From: Bacteroidaceae bacterium
Lineage (GTDB): Bacteria; Bacteroidota; Bacteroidia; Bacteroidales; Bacteroidaceae
Direction of reading: 5' to 3'
Length of the DNA stretch: 64,000 bases
NCBI GenBank assembly: GCA_902362375.1
Contig: CABIVS010000009.1
Location: 120,845-184,844 of the forward strand
Shown here: positions 26,015 through 35,665 of the stretch, piece by piece
Layout of the letters: each line of letters opens with the position of its first letter
How positions within the stretch are numbered: position 1 is the stretch's first letter
The notes under the pieces: generated by a model
Told to the model about the DNA's origin: nothing
Databases searched by the model: none
Seen by the model: only the letters and a program-made list of their open reading frames with translations
Made by a program: the position numbers and the translations under genes

Positions 26015-29000
26015 ATGAGAAATTATTGGAACCTATTTATTGTGTGCTTTCTATGCATATTGTGCTTCCAGCCCTATCGGGTAAATGCTCAAGTACAATC
26101 ACAAAAGAAAATCACAATTGAATTTAGCAACGAACGATTACCGTCCGTACTAAAACGTCTAGAAAAACTTTCCGGATACAAAGTCCTATTTACGTATGAT
26201 GATGTCAAGAAATTCACTGTTTCAGGCTCCATCAAAGATAAGAGCATAGAACAAACTCTCGACATTATCCTAGCTAACAAGCCATTAGAATATCATATTG
26301 AAGACCAATTTATCACAATCACTACCAAAGGACCTTCCAAACAAGCGAAAGTATTTAATGTAAAAGGAGTAGTTATTTCTGGTGATGACGGGCAGCCGCT
26401 CATCGGCGCAACAGTTGTTATCAAAGGAAGTAAGTCGGGGGTATTAACGGACATAGATGGGAAGTTTTCTATAGAAAATGTATCCAATAAATCTCTGTTA
26501 CAATTTTCTTATATAGGAATGAAACCGCAAGATCTGACTCCTACCCCGACTATGAATGTTACATTAATGCCTGATGTACAAACTCTATCTGAAGTAGTAG
26601 TAACAGGTATGCAAAAAATGGATAAACGTCTGTTTACGGGAGCAACCAACCAATTGTCCGCAGATGAAGTCAAACTAGATGGTTTGCCTGATATTAGCCG
26701 GGGACTCGAAGGACGTGCCGCAGGTGTATCCGTACAAAATGTTTCCGGTACATTTGGTACCGCCCCGAAAATCCGAGTACGTGGTGCCACATCTATTTTC
26801 GGCAGTTCAAAGCCATTGTGGGTGGTAGATGGAGTAATTATGGAAGATGCAATTGATGTAGGTCCGGATGATTTATCCTCAGGTGATGCAGAAACTCTAA
26901 TCAGTTCTGCTATTGCCGGCTTGAACTCCGATGATATTGAAAGCTTTCAAATATTGAAAGACGGATCAGCAACCTCTATCTATGGTGCACGAGCCATGGC
27001 AGGGGTTATTGTAGTAACTACCAAAAAGGGAAAAGCCGGTGTCAGCAAAATCAGCTACACCGGTGAGTTTACAACTCGTATGATTCCCAGTTATAAAGAA
27101 TTCAATATTATGAATTCACAGGAACAAATGGGAATCTATAAAGAGATGGAACAAAAAGGATGGCTTAATAATAGCGATACCTATCGTGCAAAAGATAGCG
27201 GAGTGTATGGACGTATGTATCAATTGATCAATCAATATAATCCAGTTACAGGGCTATTCGGACTTGCCAATACTCCAGAAGCACGCAATGCTTACCTGCG
27301 CGAAGCGGAAATGAGAAATACCGATTGGTTTGATGCTTTATTTTCCAACAACATCACCCAGAATCATTCTGTCAGTATCACTTCCGGAACAGAAAAGTCT
27401 TCATTCTATGCTTCATTAAGTGCTATGTCAGACCCGGGCTGGTACAAGCAAAGTGAAGTAAAACGCTATACAGCTAATTTAAATACAACATATAATATAT
27501 ATAAGAATTTATCTATAAATTTAATCTCTAGTGCTTCCTACCGTAAGCAAAAAGCGCCCGGAACACTAAGTTCAGAAGTGAATGCAGCCAGTGGAGAAGT
27601 CACCCGTCAATTTGACATCAATCCATATTCGTATGCACTAAACACATCACGTGCATTGGATCCGGCAGTGGACTATACAGCCAACTACGCACCATTCAAT
27701 ATCCTTCATGAATTGGATAACAATTATATGGACTTAAACGTAGTTGACGTTAAATTCCAAGGAGAAGTAAAATGGAAAGCACTTCCTGAATTAGAGCTTA
27801 GCGCATTAGGAGCAGTCAGATATCAAGCTTCTTCACAAGAGCATAATATTAAAGACCACTCGAATCAGGCAACAGCATATCGCACAGGAATGGATGACGC
27901 CACTATTCGTGACAACAATAATTTACTCTACACCAACCCCGACAATCCTTATGCTTTACCCATCAGCATACTGCCGGAAGGCGGTATTTATCAACGTAAG
28001 GACTATCGCATGCTAGGAGTAGACTTTCGTGCCACAGCATCCTGGAATCATTTATTTGCAGAAAAGCATATAACCAATCTTTTCGCCGGCATGGAGGTGA
28101 ATGATTTAAAACGTATGCAGAATTATTTTCAAGGATGGGGAATGCAATATACAATGGGGGAAATACCATCGTACGTCTATGAATTCTTCAAGAAAGGTAT
28201 TGAGTCCGGTGAAAACTATTATGGATTAAACCATACCACAACAAGGAGTGTAGCTGGTTTTGCCAATGCAACCTATTCTTATGATGGCCGTTATACAATA
28301 AACGGAACATTCCGCTATGAAGGCACCAACCGTATGGGAAAAAGCCGTTCTTCCCGATGGTTGCCTACATGGAATATATCAGGAGCATGGAATGTACATG
28401 AAGAAAAATTCTTTGAAACATTCAGTTCTGTGCTGTCACATTTAACATTCAAAGCATCTTATTCTTTAACGGCCGACAGAGGTCCGGAATATGTAACGAA
28501 TTCACATGCCATAATCACCAGCTATTCTCCATTTCGCCCTTTCACTAGCGGACAGGAAACCGGACTTTATGTATCCGACCCCGAAAATAGTGAATTGACT
28601 TACGAAAAGAAGCATGAGTTAAACATCGGTGCTGACATGGGATTCTTAGACAACCGGATCAACTTCTCAATCGACTGGTATAAACGCAACAACTATGACC
28701 TGATTGGTATAACTCCAACACAGGGAGTAGGTGGTTCTATCTACAAATATGCCAATATAGCCTCCATGAAGTCACATGGCATTGAATTCACCATCTCAAG
28801 CAAGAATATCCAATCGAAAGACTTCTCATGGAACACGGATTTCATCTTTTCCAAAGCAAAAAATGAAGTGACCGAACTTAACGCCCGATCAAGCGTGATG
28901 GACCTGGTTTCAGGTTATGGTTTTGCACGTCAGGGCTACCCGGTACGTGGTTTGTTCTCTATCCCATTTGTCGGTCTAAGTTCAAATGGTATCCCTATGT

Positions 29001-29605
29001 ATAATATCAATGGAAAAATAACCAGTACGGATATTGATTTTCAAACACGTGACAATATAGACTATCTAAAATATGAAGGTCCCACTGATCCTACTATAAC
29101 AGGTAGCTTTGGTAATATCTTCACCTATAAAGCATTCAAGTTAAATGTATTTATCACCTATTCATTTGGTAATGTAGTACGTTTAAATCCATGCTTCAAC
29201 TATCAATACAGTGACTTATCCTCTATGCCCCGTGAATTCAAAAATCGCTGGACAGTTCCGGGTGATGAGAAGCATACCAATATCCCTGCCATCATTTCCA
29301 AACGTCAATATGAAGACAATAAAGATTTGATGTATGCATATAATGCCTATAATTACTCTACAGAACGAATTGCCAAAGGAGACTTTATTCGTATGAAGGA
29401 GATTTCCTTGTCCTATGATTTTCCCAAATCATGGATTACATCAGCAAAGATATCCAATTTATCTTTAAAACTTCAGGCTACCAATTTATTCCTAATTTAC
29501 GCAGATAAAAAGCTAAACGGACAGGACCCGGAATTTTTCAATACCGGTGGAGTTGCCTCCCCTGTGCCCCGTCAGTTCACATTGACTCTTAGATTAGGAT
29601 TTTAA
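26015..29605 (+). CDS. SusC/RagA family TonB-linked outer membrane receptor with STN domain
   Basis: An 1196-residue protein. A signal peptide ends near PYRVNA (about residue 25). Domains in order: STN (about residues 32-102, ITIEFSNERLPSVLKRLEKL through YHIEDQFITI), a carboxypeptidase-regulatory-like domain (about 115-190, GQPLIGATVVIKGS), a TonB box and plug (LSEVVVTGMQKMDKR; PLWVVDGVIM; FQILKDGSATSIYGARA), and then the 22-strand barrel ending FTLTLRLGF. The STN domain is the hallmark of receptors that signal to a FecR/sigma pair, and that pair is directly upstream. With the SusD lipoprotein it forms a lidded importer. No degradative glycosidase accompanies it, so the ligand is not predictable. 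Confidence 0.95.
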   Translation: MRNYWNLFIVCFLCILCFQPYRVNAQVQSQKKITIEFSNERLPSVLKRLEKLSGYKVLFTYDDVKKFTVSGSIKDKSIEQTLDIILANKPLEYHIEDQFITITTKGPSKQAKVFNVKGVVISGDDGQPLIGATVVIKGSKSGVLTDIDGKFSIENVSNKSLLQFSYIGMKPQDLTPTPTMNVTLMPDVQTLSEVVVTGMQKMDKRLFTGATNQLSADEVKLDGLPDISRGLEGRAAGVSVQNVSGTFGTAPKIRVRGATSIFGSSKPLWVVDGVIMEDAIDVGPDDLSSGDAETLISSAIAGLNSDDIESFQILKDGSATSIYGARAMAGVIVVTTKKGKAGVSKISYTGEFTTRMIPSYKEFNIMNSQEQMGIYKEMEQKGWLNNSDTYRAKDSGVYGRMYQLINQYNPVTGLFGLANTPEARNAYLREAEMRNTDWFDALFSNNITQNHSVSITSGTEKSSFYASLSAMSDPGWYKQSEVKRYTANLNTTYNIYKNLSINLISSASYRKQKAPGTLSSEVNAASGEVTRQFDINPYSYALNTSRALDPAVDYTANYAPFNILHELDNNYMDLNVVDVKFQGEVKWKALPELELSALGAVRYQASSQEHNIKDHSNQATAYRTGMDDATIRDNNNLLYTNPDNPYALPISILPEGGIYQRKDYRMLGVDFRATASWNHLFAEKHITNLFAGMEVNDLKRMQNYFQGWGMQYTMGEIPSYVYEFFKKGIESGENYYGLNHTTTRSVAGFANATYSYDGRYTINGTFRYEGTNRMGKSRSSRWLPTWNISGAWNVHEEKFFETFSSVLSHLTFKASYSLTADRGPEYVTNSHAIITSYSPFRPFTSGQETGLYVSDPENSELTYEKKHELNIGADMGFLDNRINFSIDWYKRNNYDLIGITPTQGVGGSIYKYANIASMKSHGIEFTISSKNIQSKDFSWNTDFIFSKAKNEVTELNARSSVMDLVSGYGFARQGYPVRGLFSIPFVGLSSNGIPMYNINGKITSTDIDFQTRDNIDYLKYEGPTDPTITGSFGNIFTYKAFKLNVFITYSFGNVVRLNPCFNYQYSDLSSMPREFKNRWTVPGDEKHTNIPAIISKRQYEDNKDLMYAYNAYNYSTERIAKGDFIRMKEISLSYDFPKSWITSAKISNLSLKLQATNLFLIYADKKLNGQDPEFFNTGGVASPVPRQFTLTLRLGF

Positions 29606-29625
29606 CCATTCAGATAATTATAAAA

Positions 29626-31197
29626 ATGATGAAATACAAAAACGTATTATATACAGCAGTCATTTCAACCTTATGCCTGGGAACAACCTCCTGTAGCGAT
29701 TTTTTGGATGAAATGCCGGATAACCGAACAGAACTAACTACCGAAGAGAGTATTACCAAAGTATTGGTATCTGCATACCCTATGACCACCAATTGTCACA
29801 TAGGAGAATTCTACAGTGACAACATTGATGAAAATAGTAAAGCATACAGCTATCTTTTCCGGTTAAATGAGCACTTGTATCGCTGGCAGCAAACCACTGA
29901 AGAGAATCAAGACTCACCTCATGCCTTATGGAATGATTGTTATAATTCGATTGCATCAGCCAACCAAGCTCTGGCAGCTATTGAGCAAATGGGAAACCCT
30001 CAATCATTGTCAGCGCAAAAAGGGGAAGCTTTAATATGTCGCGCATATAATCATTTCATATTAGCTACGACATTCTGCAAAGCATATGGTACAAATGCAG
30101 ATAAAGACTTAGGTATACCTTACATAAAGGAACCAGAAACATCTGTAAATCCACAATACTCACGTGGAACAGTTGCCGAAGTCTACCAAAATATCGCAGC
30201 CGATTTAGAAGAAGGATTGCCTCTAATCGACGACAATATTTACTCACGAGTGAAATATCATTTTAATAAAAAAGCTGCCTATGCATTTGCTGCCCGCTTT
30301 TATCTATATTACACACAGCCGGATTTTTCTAACTGCCAGAAGGTTATCAATTATGCCAATATAGTACTCGGCACAAATGCTTCCCAATATTTACGTGACT
30401 GGGCTGCATTAGGAGCTTTATCTCCCAACAAGAATATACAGCCGAACGCTTATGTAGATGCAGATAATCGGGCAAATCTACTGGTTATATCAGCAGCTTC
30501 ATATTGGCCATTAGTTTCCGATCCGGGTTATGCCAACTGTGAAAGATACTGCATGAATAATATTACTGCCTCGGAAAGTTGTAAATCCGAAGGTCCATGG
30601 GGAGACCAGTCAAGCTACCATCAAATTCCATTTGCGCCTGGTGGCTCTATCAAAAACGGATTCCGCCGTTTAGTCATCTATCAGCAATTCACATCAGGCA
30701 ACAGCTGGATCGGTTATATGCTGTATCCTGCTTTCACTACCGATGAAGCATTGCTTTGCCGGGCTGAAGCTTACACATTACTAAAGCGTTACGACGAAGC
30801 TGCAGCCGATATAGATGTCTGGCAGAAAGCCTTTACGAAAAATACGCGGCCCCTAACCAAAGAAACAATCAATGATTTTTATGCTCAACTAAAATATTAC
30901 AAGCCGGAAGCTCCGACGGTAAAGAAGGAATTACATCCGGATTTTGTAATAGAAAAAGGCATGCAAGAGAATCTGATACATTGTATTCTACATGCAAGAC
31001 GCCTGCTAACTTTAGAAGAGGGACTTAGATGGCAAGATATAAAACGCTATGGTATCGTAATCTACCGCCGCTACTATGAAGGTTATACTTTAGTGAATAT
31101 CACCGACAAGATGGACACGAATGATCCCAGACGTGCTATTCAACTACCAGCCAGTGTCATTACAGCAGGTATGCAACCAAATCCAAGAAATGACTAA
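29626..31197 (+). CDS. SusD/RagB family nutrient-binding lipoprotein
   Basis: A 523-residue SPII lipoprotein (LCLGTTSC, acylated Cys at 23). The SusD fold is evident from the N-terminal SDFLDEMPDNRTELTTEESI, LWNDCYNSIASANQALAAIE, the TPR-like ICRAYNHFILATTFCKAYG, and the C-terminal RRLLTLEEGLRWQDIKRYG. It lies 20 bp after susC and should form its extracellular lid. Like many SusD proteins in ECF-controlled operons, its specificity cannot be deduced from sequence. Confidence 0.93.
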   Translation: MMKYKNVLYTAVISTLCLGTTSCSDFLDEMPDNRTELTTEESITKVLVSAYPMTTNCHIGEFYSDNIDENSKAYSYLFRLNEHLYRWQQTTEENQDSPHALWNDCYNSIASANQALAAIEQMGNPQSLSAQKGEALICRAYNHFILATTFCKAYGTNADKDLGIPYIKEPETSVNPQYSRGTVAEVYQNIAADLEEGLPLIDDNIYSRVKYHFNKKAAYAFAARFYLYYTQPDFSNCQKVINYANIVLGTNASQYLRDWAALGALSPNKNIQPNAYVDADNRANLLVISAASYWPLVSDPGYANCERYCMNNITASESCKSEGPWGDQSSYHQIPFAPGGSIKNGFRRLVIYQQFTSGNSWIGYMLYPAFTTDEALLCRAEAYTLLKRYDEAAADIDVWQKAFTKNTRPLTKETINDFYAQLKYYKPEAPTVKKELHPDFVIEKGMQENLIHCILHARRLLTLEEGLRWQDIKRYGIVIYRRYYEGYTLVNITDKMDTNDPRRAIQLPASVITAGMQPNPRND

Positions 31198-31218
31198 CTA
31201 ACTTAAGGAGGGAAAAAT

Positions 31219-32115
31219 ATGAAGAAATACATCATATATAGTTTAATCATGACATTAACCTGTGGACTGGGTGCTTGCAACAACGACGAGGACGTGGACA
31301 AAGCAAACAGCATCTTCTCTACAGAGGAAGTAGAACGCAGCCTATTCGATAACTGGATATTGGGCAATTACACCCATCCATATAATATCGCATTGAAATA
31401 TCGCATGGAAGATAACGAGAGCGACATGACACATATATTAGCTCCTGCCGACTATAAGAAATCCGTAGTACTGGCTAAAATTATCAAACATGTATGGCTG
31501 GAAGCATACGATGAAGCGACCGGTAATCCAGACTTTTTACGTCAATACATCCCCAAGACCATTCACTTTATCGGCTCTCCTGCCTATGAAGACAATGGAA
31601 CCATGGTATTAGGAACGGCTGAAGGAGGCATGAAAATTACATTATACAATGTAAATGACATCAATCCTGATAAAATAGATATCAATCTGCTAAACGAATA
31701 TTATTTCCAGACAATGCACCATGAGTTCGCCCACATCCTGCATCAAACCAAAAACTATGATCCAGCATTTGATCGCATCACAGAAAATGCCTATATCGGC
31801 AGCGATTGGTATATGGTGGGAGCTAACCGTAACGCATGGCAACAAGGATTTGTCACTTCTTATGCAATGAGTGAATCGCGTGAAGATTTTGTCGAGAACA
31901 TTGCAGTGTATGTCACAAATACAGAAAGCTACTGGAATAATATGTTACAGAGTGCCGGTGAACGTGGCCGTGCACTTATCAAACAGAAATTCGAAATAGT
32001 CTATAGTTATATGGAACAAACCTGGGGAATCAATCTGGATGAATTACGTGACATCGTTCTACGACGTCAGGATGAAATAGCAAACGGTAATGTAGACTTA
32101 AGTATTATTGAATAA
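31219..32115 (+). CDS. Putative zinc-binding metallopeptidase lipoprotein (HExxH)
   Basis: A 298-residue SPII lipoprotein (GLGAC, Cys at 20). The zincin motif HHEFAHILH is centred on H168-E169-H172. Downstream, SYAMSESREDFVENIAVYVTN contains conserved acidic residues in the place where the third zinc ligand is expected. This matches the Bacteroides 'putative zinc-binding metallopeptidase' group (PF15890-type). Anchored at the outer membrane beside SusC/SusD, it may trim peptides or glycoprotein before uptake. Activity is inferred from the motif. The start is preceded by AAGGAGG, an unusually good ribosome-binding site for this genome. Confidence 0.8.
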   Translation: MKKYIIYSLIMTLTCGLGACNNDEDVDKANSIFSTEEVERSLFDNWILGNYTHPYNIALKYRMEDNESDMTHILAPADYKKSVVLAKIIKHVWLEAYDEATGNPDFLRQYIPKTIHFIGSPAYEDNGTMVLGTAEGGMKITLYNVNDINPDKIDINLLNEYYFQTMHHEFAHILHQTKNYDPAFDRITENAYIGSDWYMVGANRNAWQQGFVTSYAMSESREDFVENIAVYVTNTESYWNNMLQSAGERGRALIKQKFEIVYSYMEQTWGINLDELRDIVLRRQDEIANGNVDLSIIE

Positions 32116-32118
32116 ACT

Positions 32119-33444
32119 ATGAAAATTATGAAGAAATATCTATCAATATACACACTTCTGGCATTGACTTGCATTGCATTACAATCTTGCCTTTTCTCTG
32201 AAGAAGAAATATTCGACGAATCATCTGCCAACAGAGCTACAGCCGATGTAATAAAATGCCAGGAGATTCTTAAAGATGTTCCAAACGGATGGAAACTGGA
32301 ATATTACATAGGAAGCAACTATGCCGCAGGGGCAGTCACTTTATTAATGAAATTTGATGGGAAACAGGTAGAAATGGCTTCAGAAACAGGAGCAGAAGGT
32401 TACAAGCCAGGTACTATAATAACCTCTCTGTATCAAGTTAAATCGGAGCAAAGCACTATGCTCACTTTCGACTCATATAACCAGCTGATCCACATATTTT
32501 CAGGTCCTTTAGGCCTGAACATGAATGTGGGAGGAGATTATGAGTTCATTATCATGAGTGCAACTCCTGACAAGGTTATTCTGCAAGGGAAAAAATATAA
32601 AAATATAATGGAAATGACGCCTATGCCCAAAGACATACCATGGCGTATCCAGCTTGAGGATATCATTGATATCGAGAAAGATGCCTTTCTGAATACATAT
32701 CGCATGGAAAAAGGGGGACAAATACTGAACTACTTTATACGCGACAATGGCACAATGTCTACATTCTCTGTTTACAGTACCGATTATAGCATTGCAGGAA
32801 GCTTACCATATATTTATACTGAAAAAGGACTGAAGTTACAGTCTCCGTTCAATGCTAACGGAGTTAAAATCCAGCACTTCAAATGGGATAAAAAGTCCAG
32901 ACTATTTGTTTGTACCGATGCAGATGCAACAGATATTGTACTAAAAGAGTATTACCCCGAGAATTATCTGCAATACGAAGACTATATAGGTACCTATACT
33001 GCAACGGTTGACGATTACGATGAAGGCCCGATTACACAATCTGTAACCATCACTCCTAAAGTCAGAGGAGAAAGTTATACACTGAAAAGTATTGGCGGAT
33101 TCAACTTCACTCTTCTGTATGACAAAGCCAACGGAAAACTGACTTTAGATTCACAAAGTATAAGTCCGGCTTCTTCATCGTCTTACTACTTTGCGTGTGC
33201 GGCAGGTGTAGAAGGATACGCTCACACAGAATTAAGTTTGCCTTCACGTTTACGCAGTGGATTAGTAAATGTTACGGTGAAAACCAATCCTTTCACTTTC
33301 TACTTCGCGGATAAAGCAAGCCAAGAAAATACGTCATTGATAATCTGGGCTTATTCATCCGATGAATATTCAACTTCGGGGCTAATGGGTTACTGGAGCT
33401 GGTATAACTCAATCTTAATGGTAAAAGAAAACGAAGGTAATTAA
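32119..33444 (+). CDS. DUF4302 domain-containing lipoprotein
   Basis: A 441-residue SPII lipoprotein (IALQSC, Cys at 24; a second ATG at codon 4 is possible). The opening FSEEEIFDESSANRATADVI followed by PNGWKLEYYIG and LLMKFDGKQVEMASETG is the pattern I know for DUF4302 proteins, which occur downstream of SusD and the HExxH metallopeptidase in Bacteroides. It is predominantly beta-strand. Probably surface exposed and ligand-binding; function is not established. Spaced 3 bp after the peptidase gene, so one operon. Confidence 0.75.
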   Translation: MKIMKKYLSIYTLLALTCIALQSCLFSEEEIFDESSANRATADVIKCQEILKDVPNGWKLEYYIGSNYAAGAVTLLMKFDGKQVEMASETGAEGYKPGTIITSLYQVKSEQSTMLTFDSYNQLIHIFSGPLGLNMNVGGDYEFIIMSATPDKVILQGKKYKNIMEMTPMPKDIPWRIQLEDIIDIEKDAFLNTYRMEKGGQILNYFIRDNGTMSTFSVYSTDYSIAGSLPYIYTEKGLKLQSPFNANGVKIQHFKWDKKSRLFVCTDADATDIVLKEYYPENYLQYEDYIGTYTATVDDYDEGPITQSVTITPKVRGESYTLKSIGGFNFTLLYDKANGKLTLDSQSISPASSSSYYFACAAGVEGYAHTELSLPSRLRSGLVNVTVKTNPFTFYFADKASQENTSLIIWAYSSDEYSTSGLMGYWSWYNSILMVKENEGN

Positions 33445-33451
33445 TACAATT

Positions 33452-34492
33452 ATGAGAAAGTTTTTTAATATATTCTTATTTGTACTTTGCACCATAGCAA
33501 TAGCGGGATGCAATGATACGGAAAGCAGCGAATCCAAGTTAGAAATCAAAGCTGTAAATACTAATTTCCAGGCCCCCGGTGGAAAAGGGTATATACAACT
33601 CCAATCAACAGGGAATATCACAGCAGATGTTGATGCCGACTGGTGTGTATTGAAAGAAGTAAACCCCAATGAAGTAGTATTCGAAGTAAAAGAAAACACC
33701 GGTTACTCTGGTAGAAACGCTTTATTGACAATCAGTAACGGAGTAGAAAAAAAGGCATTCAATATCAATCAATCCGGAGCTGTTTTCATCTTCGGTAAAG
33801 ACGAGTGGATGCTCCGCACCGATAATAAAGCAGCTACGCTACCTATAAAATTACAAAGTTCTTTCGATTATGTAATAGACATACCCGCAGAAGCTCAAAG
33901 CTGGTTATCATTTGAACAGAATGCGAAAGGAATAAACTTCAAAGTAAAAGAAAACACTTCCGGGAAAATGAGAGGAGCTATTGTCAACGTGACAGCTAAA
34001 GACAGATCGACTTCTTATCAGGTGATACAATATGATGTGGACGAGCTTATTGGAACATGGCAAGGAATGTTTTCAGACGGACAGATGAATTACGGTTTGA
34101 AAGATGTTACGATTGAAAAACTGGAAAACGGAACATATCAGCTTTCAAACATGTTAACCGGCTTGCCCTATAAACTGAAAGCCAAAGCTGTAGATAACTG
34201 CCTGGCGCTTGAAGCCGGACAAAATCTGGGAGTCTTCGCAAACAACTCATATCTCTCATTCGAAATTCTTAGCTCTGATCTATATTATGTAAAAGACCCT
34301 TCCGTAACAATCTCATTAGGCCCTGTAATGTTAACAGACGGTACATTCGTTTTCGCTTTTTCGGGAATAAAAGAAAGTGATCCTTTTGGTTTTGTTTTCC
34401 GGGTATATGAAGATGCAGAACTACAGAAAGTTATAGACAATCTATCCATTTTTATCAACTGTATTCTTTTTAAAGAAGACATAATTCAATAA
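33452..34492 (+). CDS. Two-BACON-domain lipoprotein
   Basis: A 346-residue SPII lipoprotein (IAIAGC, Cys at 20). Two consecutive Ig-like BACON units are visible. The first runs through GNITADVDADWCVLKEVNP and NALLTISNGVEKKAFNINQ. The second runs through FDYVIDIPAEAQSWLSFEQN and AIVNVTAKDRSTSYQVIQY. The C-terminal third (VDELIGTWQGMFSDGQMNYG) is a lipocalin-like or DUF-type beta domain that I cannot name. BACON domains are thought to mediate contact with mucin, glycan or protein at the surface. Seven bp after the DUF4302 gene. Confidence 0.75.
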   Translation: MRKFFNIFLFVLCTIAIAGCNDTESSESKLEIKAVNTNFQAPGGKGYIQLQSTGNITADVDADWCVLKEVNPNEVVFEVKENTGYSGRNALLTISNGVEKKAFNINQSGAVFIFGKDEWMLRTDNKAATLPIKLQSSFDYVIDIPAEAQSWLSFEQNAKGINFKVKENTSGKMRGAIVNVTAKDRSTSYQVIQYDVDELIGTWQGMFSDGQMNYGLKDVTIEKLENGTYQLSNMLTGLPYKLKAKAVDNCLALEAGQNLGVFANNSYLSFEILSSDLYYVKDPSVTISLGPVMLTDGTFVFAFSGIKESDPFGFVFRVYEDAELQKVIDNLSIFINCILFKEDIIQ

Positions 34493-34495
34493 CAT

Positions 34496-35629
34496 ATGAA
34501 AAAGATACTATTAACCAGCTTTATTGTGGCATTAGGATTACTTGGTGCAAGCTGTAAAGATGATAATAATGCAGCAGGCGGAGGAGGAGAAATACTTCCG
34601 GATCAGCAGATAAGCTGTGAAATATTTATGCCGGCTGATGGCGCAACCGTTATTATGTCAGACAAACTGATTATCAGAGGGGAAGGGACTACAAACTATG
34701 GTAAAATCATTTCTGCAGAACTGAAAGTCGGGGAAGAGATTATCACTGACATCACTTCAATTCCATTCTATTATGAGTATACCTTCTCCAAAGATGCCGA
34801 ACCGGGAGAACTGAAAATTGAGTTAGCAGTTAAAGGAGATCACGAAGGTAGTGCTTTGGCAACTATTACTGTCACAACAGAACTTGGTGACAGACCTGCT
34901 CCCCCTCAATATGGAGAAGTGCTAACCGATACCCGTGATGGAAATACATACAAAACCGTACAACTTGCAGACCAGTTATGGATGGCAGAAAATTTACGCT
35001 ATCTACCAGAGCAACAGTTTGATGTGTCCTCAACCGAACCAAGATATTACGTAATGTTTGATAATGATGCAAAAACAGAACTTGGAAAAGCTTATTTGAA
35101 AACTTATGGAGCCTACTATAACTTGCCTGCCGCACTTCAAAGTGAAATAGCATCGGGAGAAAATGAGACGCGGAATATAAAAGGCGTTTGTCCTGACGGA
35201 TGGCATATTCCTTCACAGAAAGAATGGCAGACATTATCTAAATATGTTTTAGACTCCGGCATGGCCGCTATTATGAGTGATGGCCAGGTAGACGAAACAG
35301 CAATAGCAAAAGCTTTAGCTTCAACAACGATGTGGATGCTGCCAGAATATACAGAAATAGAACCACAACCAACTTGGGTTGGTGTTGAAATGGAAAAGAA
35401 TAATGCAACCTTGTTCAATGGTTTACCCATCGGATTCCGTGCATGTGCAGGTGATGAAGACTGGATGCATTCCTGCTACAGTGCTGGCTGGTGGAGTTCG
35501 ACAGCTGGAGTACAAATGGGACCTGAATTCGGTATCACCGTACGTTTGTGGTCAGACCTTCACACATTTGTAACCAATGCAGAATTCAATCCGGGAGTAG
35601 GTCTCCCTGTCCGTTGTATCAAAGACTAA
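34496..35629 (+). CDS. FISUMP-domain lipoprotein 1 with N-terminal Ig-like domain
   Basis: A 377-residue SPII lipoprotein (LLGASC, Cys at 20). The N-terminal Ig-like domain has CEIFMPADGATVIMSDKLII and KIELAVKGDHEGSALATITV. The C-terminal part is the Fibrobacter-succinogenes-major-paralogous-type domain: DTRDGNTYKTVQLADQLWMA, ENLRYLP, GVCPDGWHIPSQKEWQTLS, WWSSTAG and GLPVRCIKD. This fold is C-type-lectin-related, is found in surface proteins and probably binds ligand. It is paralogous in both domains to the next gene. The start is 3 bp after the BACON gene stop. Confidence 0.82.
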   Translation: MKKILLTSFIVALGLLGASCKDDNNAAGGGGEILPDQQISCEIFMPADGATVIMSDKLIIRGEGTTNYGKIISAELKVGEEIITDITSIPFYYEYTFSKDAEPGELKIELAVKGDHEGSALATITVTTELGDRPAPPQYGEVLTDTRDGNTYKTVQLADQLWMAENLRYLPEQQFDVSSTEPRYYVMFDNDAKTELGKAYLKTYGAYYNLPAALQSEIASGENETRNIKGVCPDGWHIPSQKEWQTLSKYVLDSGMAAIMSDGQVDETAIAKALASTTMWMLPEYTEIEPQPTWVGVEMEKNNATLFNGLPIGFRACAGDEDWMHSCYSAGWWSSTAGVQMGPEFGITVRLWSDLHTFVTNAEFNPGVGLPVRCIKD

Positions 35630-35665
35630 CTATTATATTATTACTCACTAAATATAAATACATTT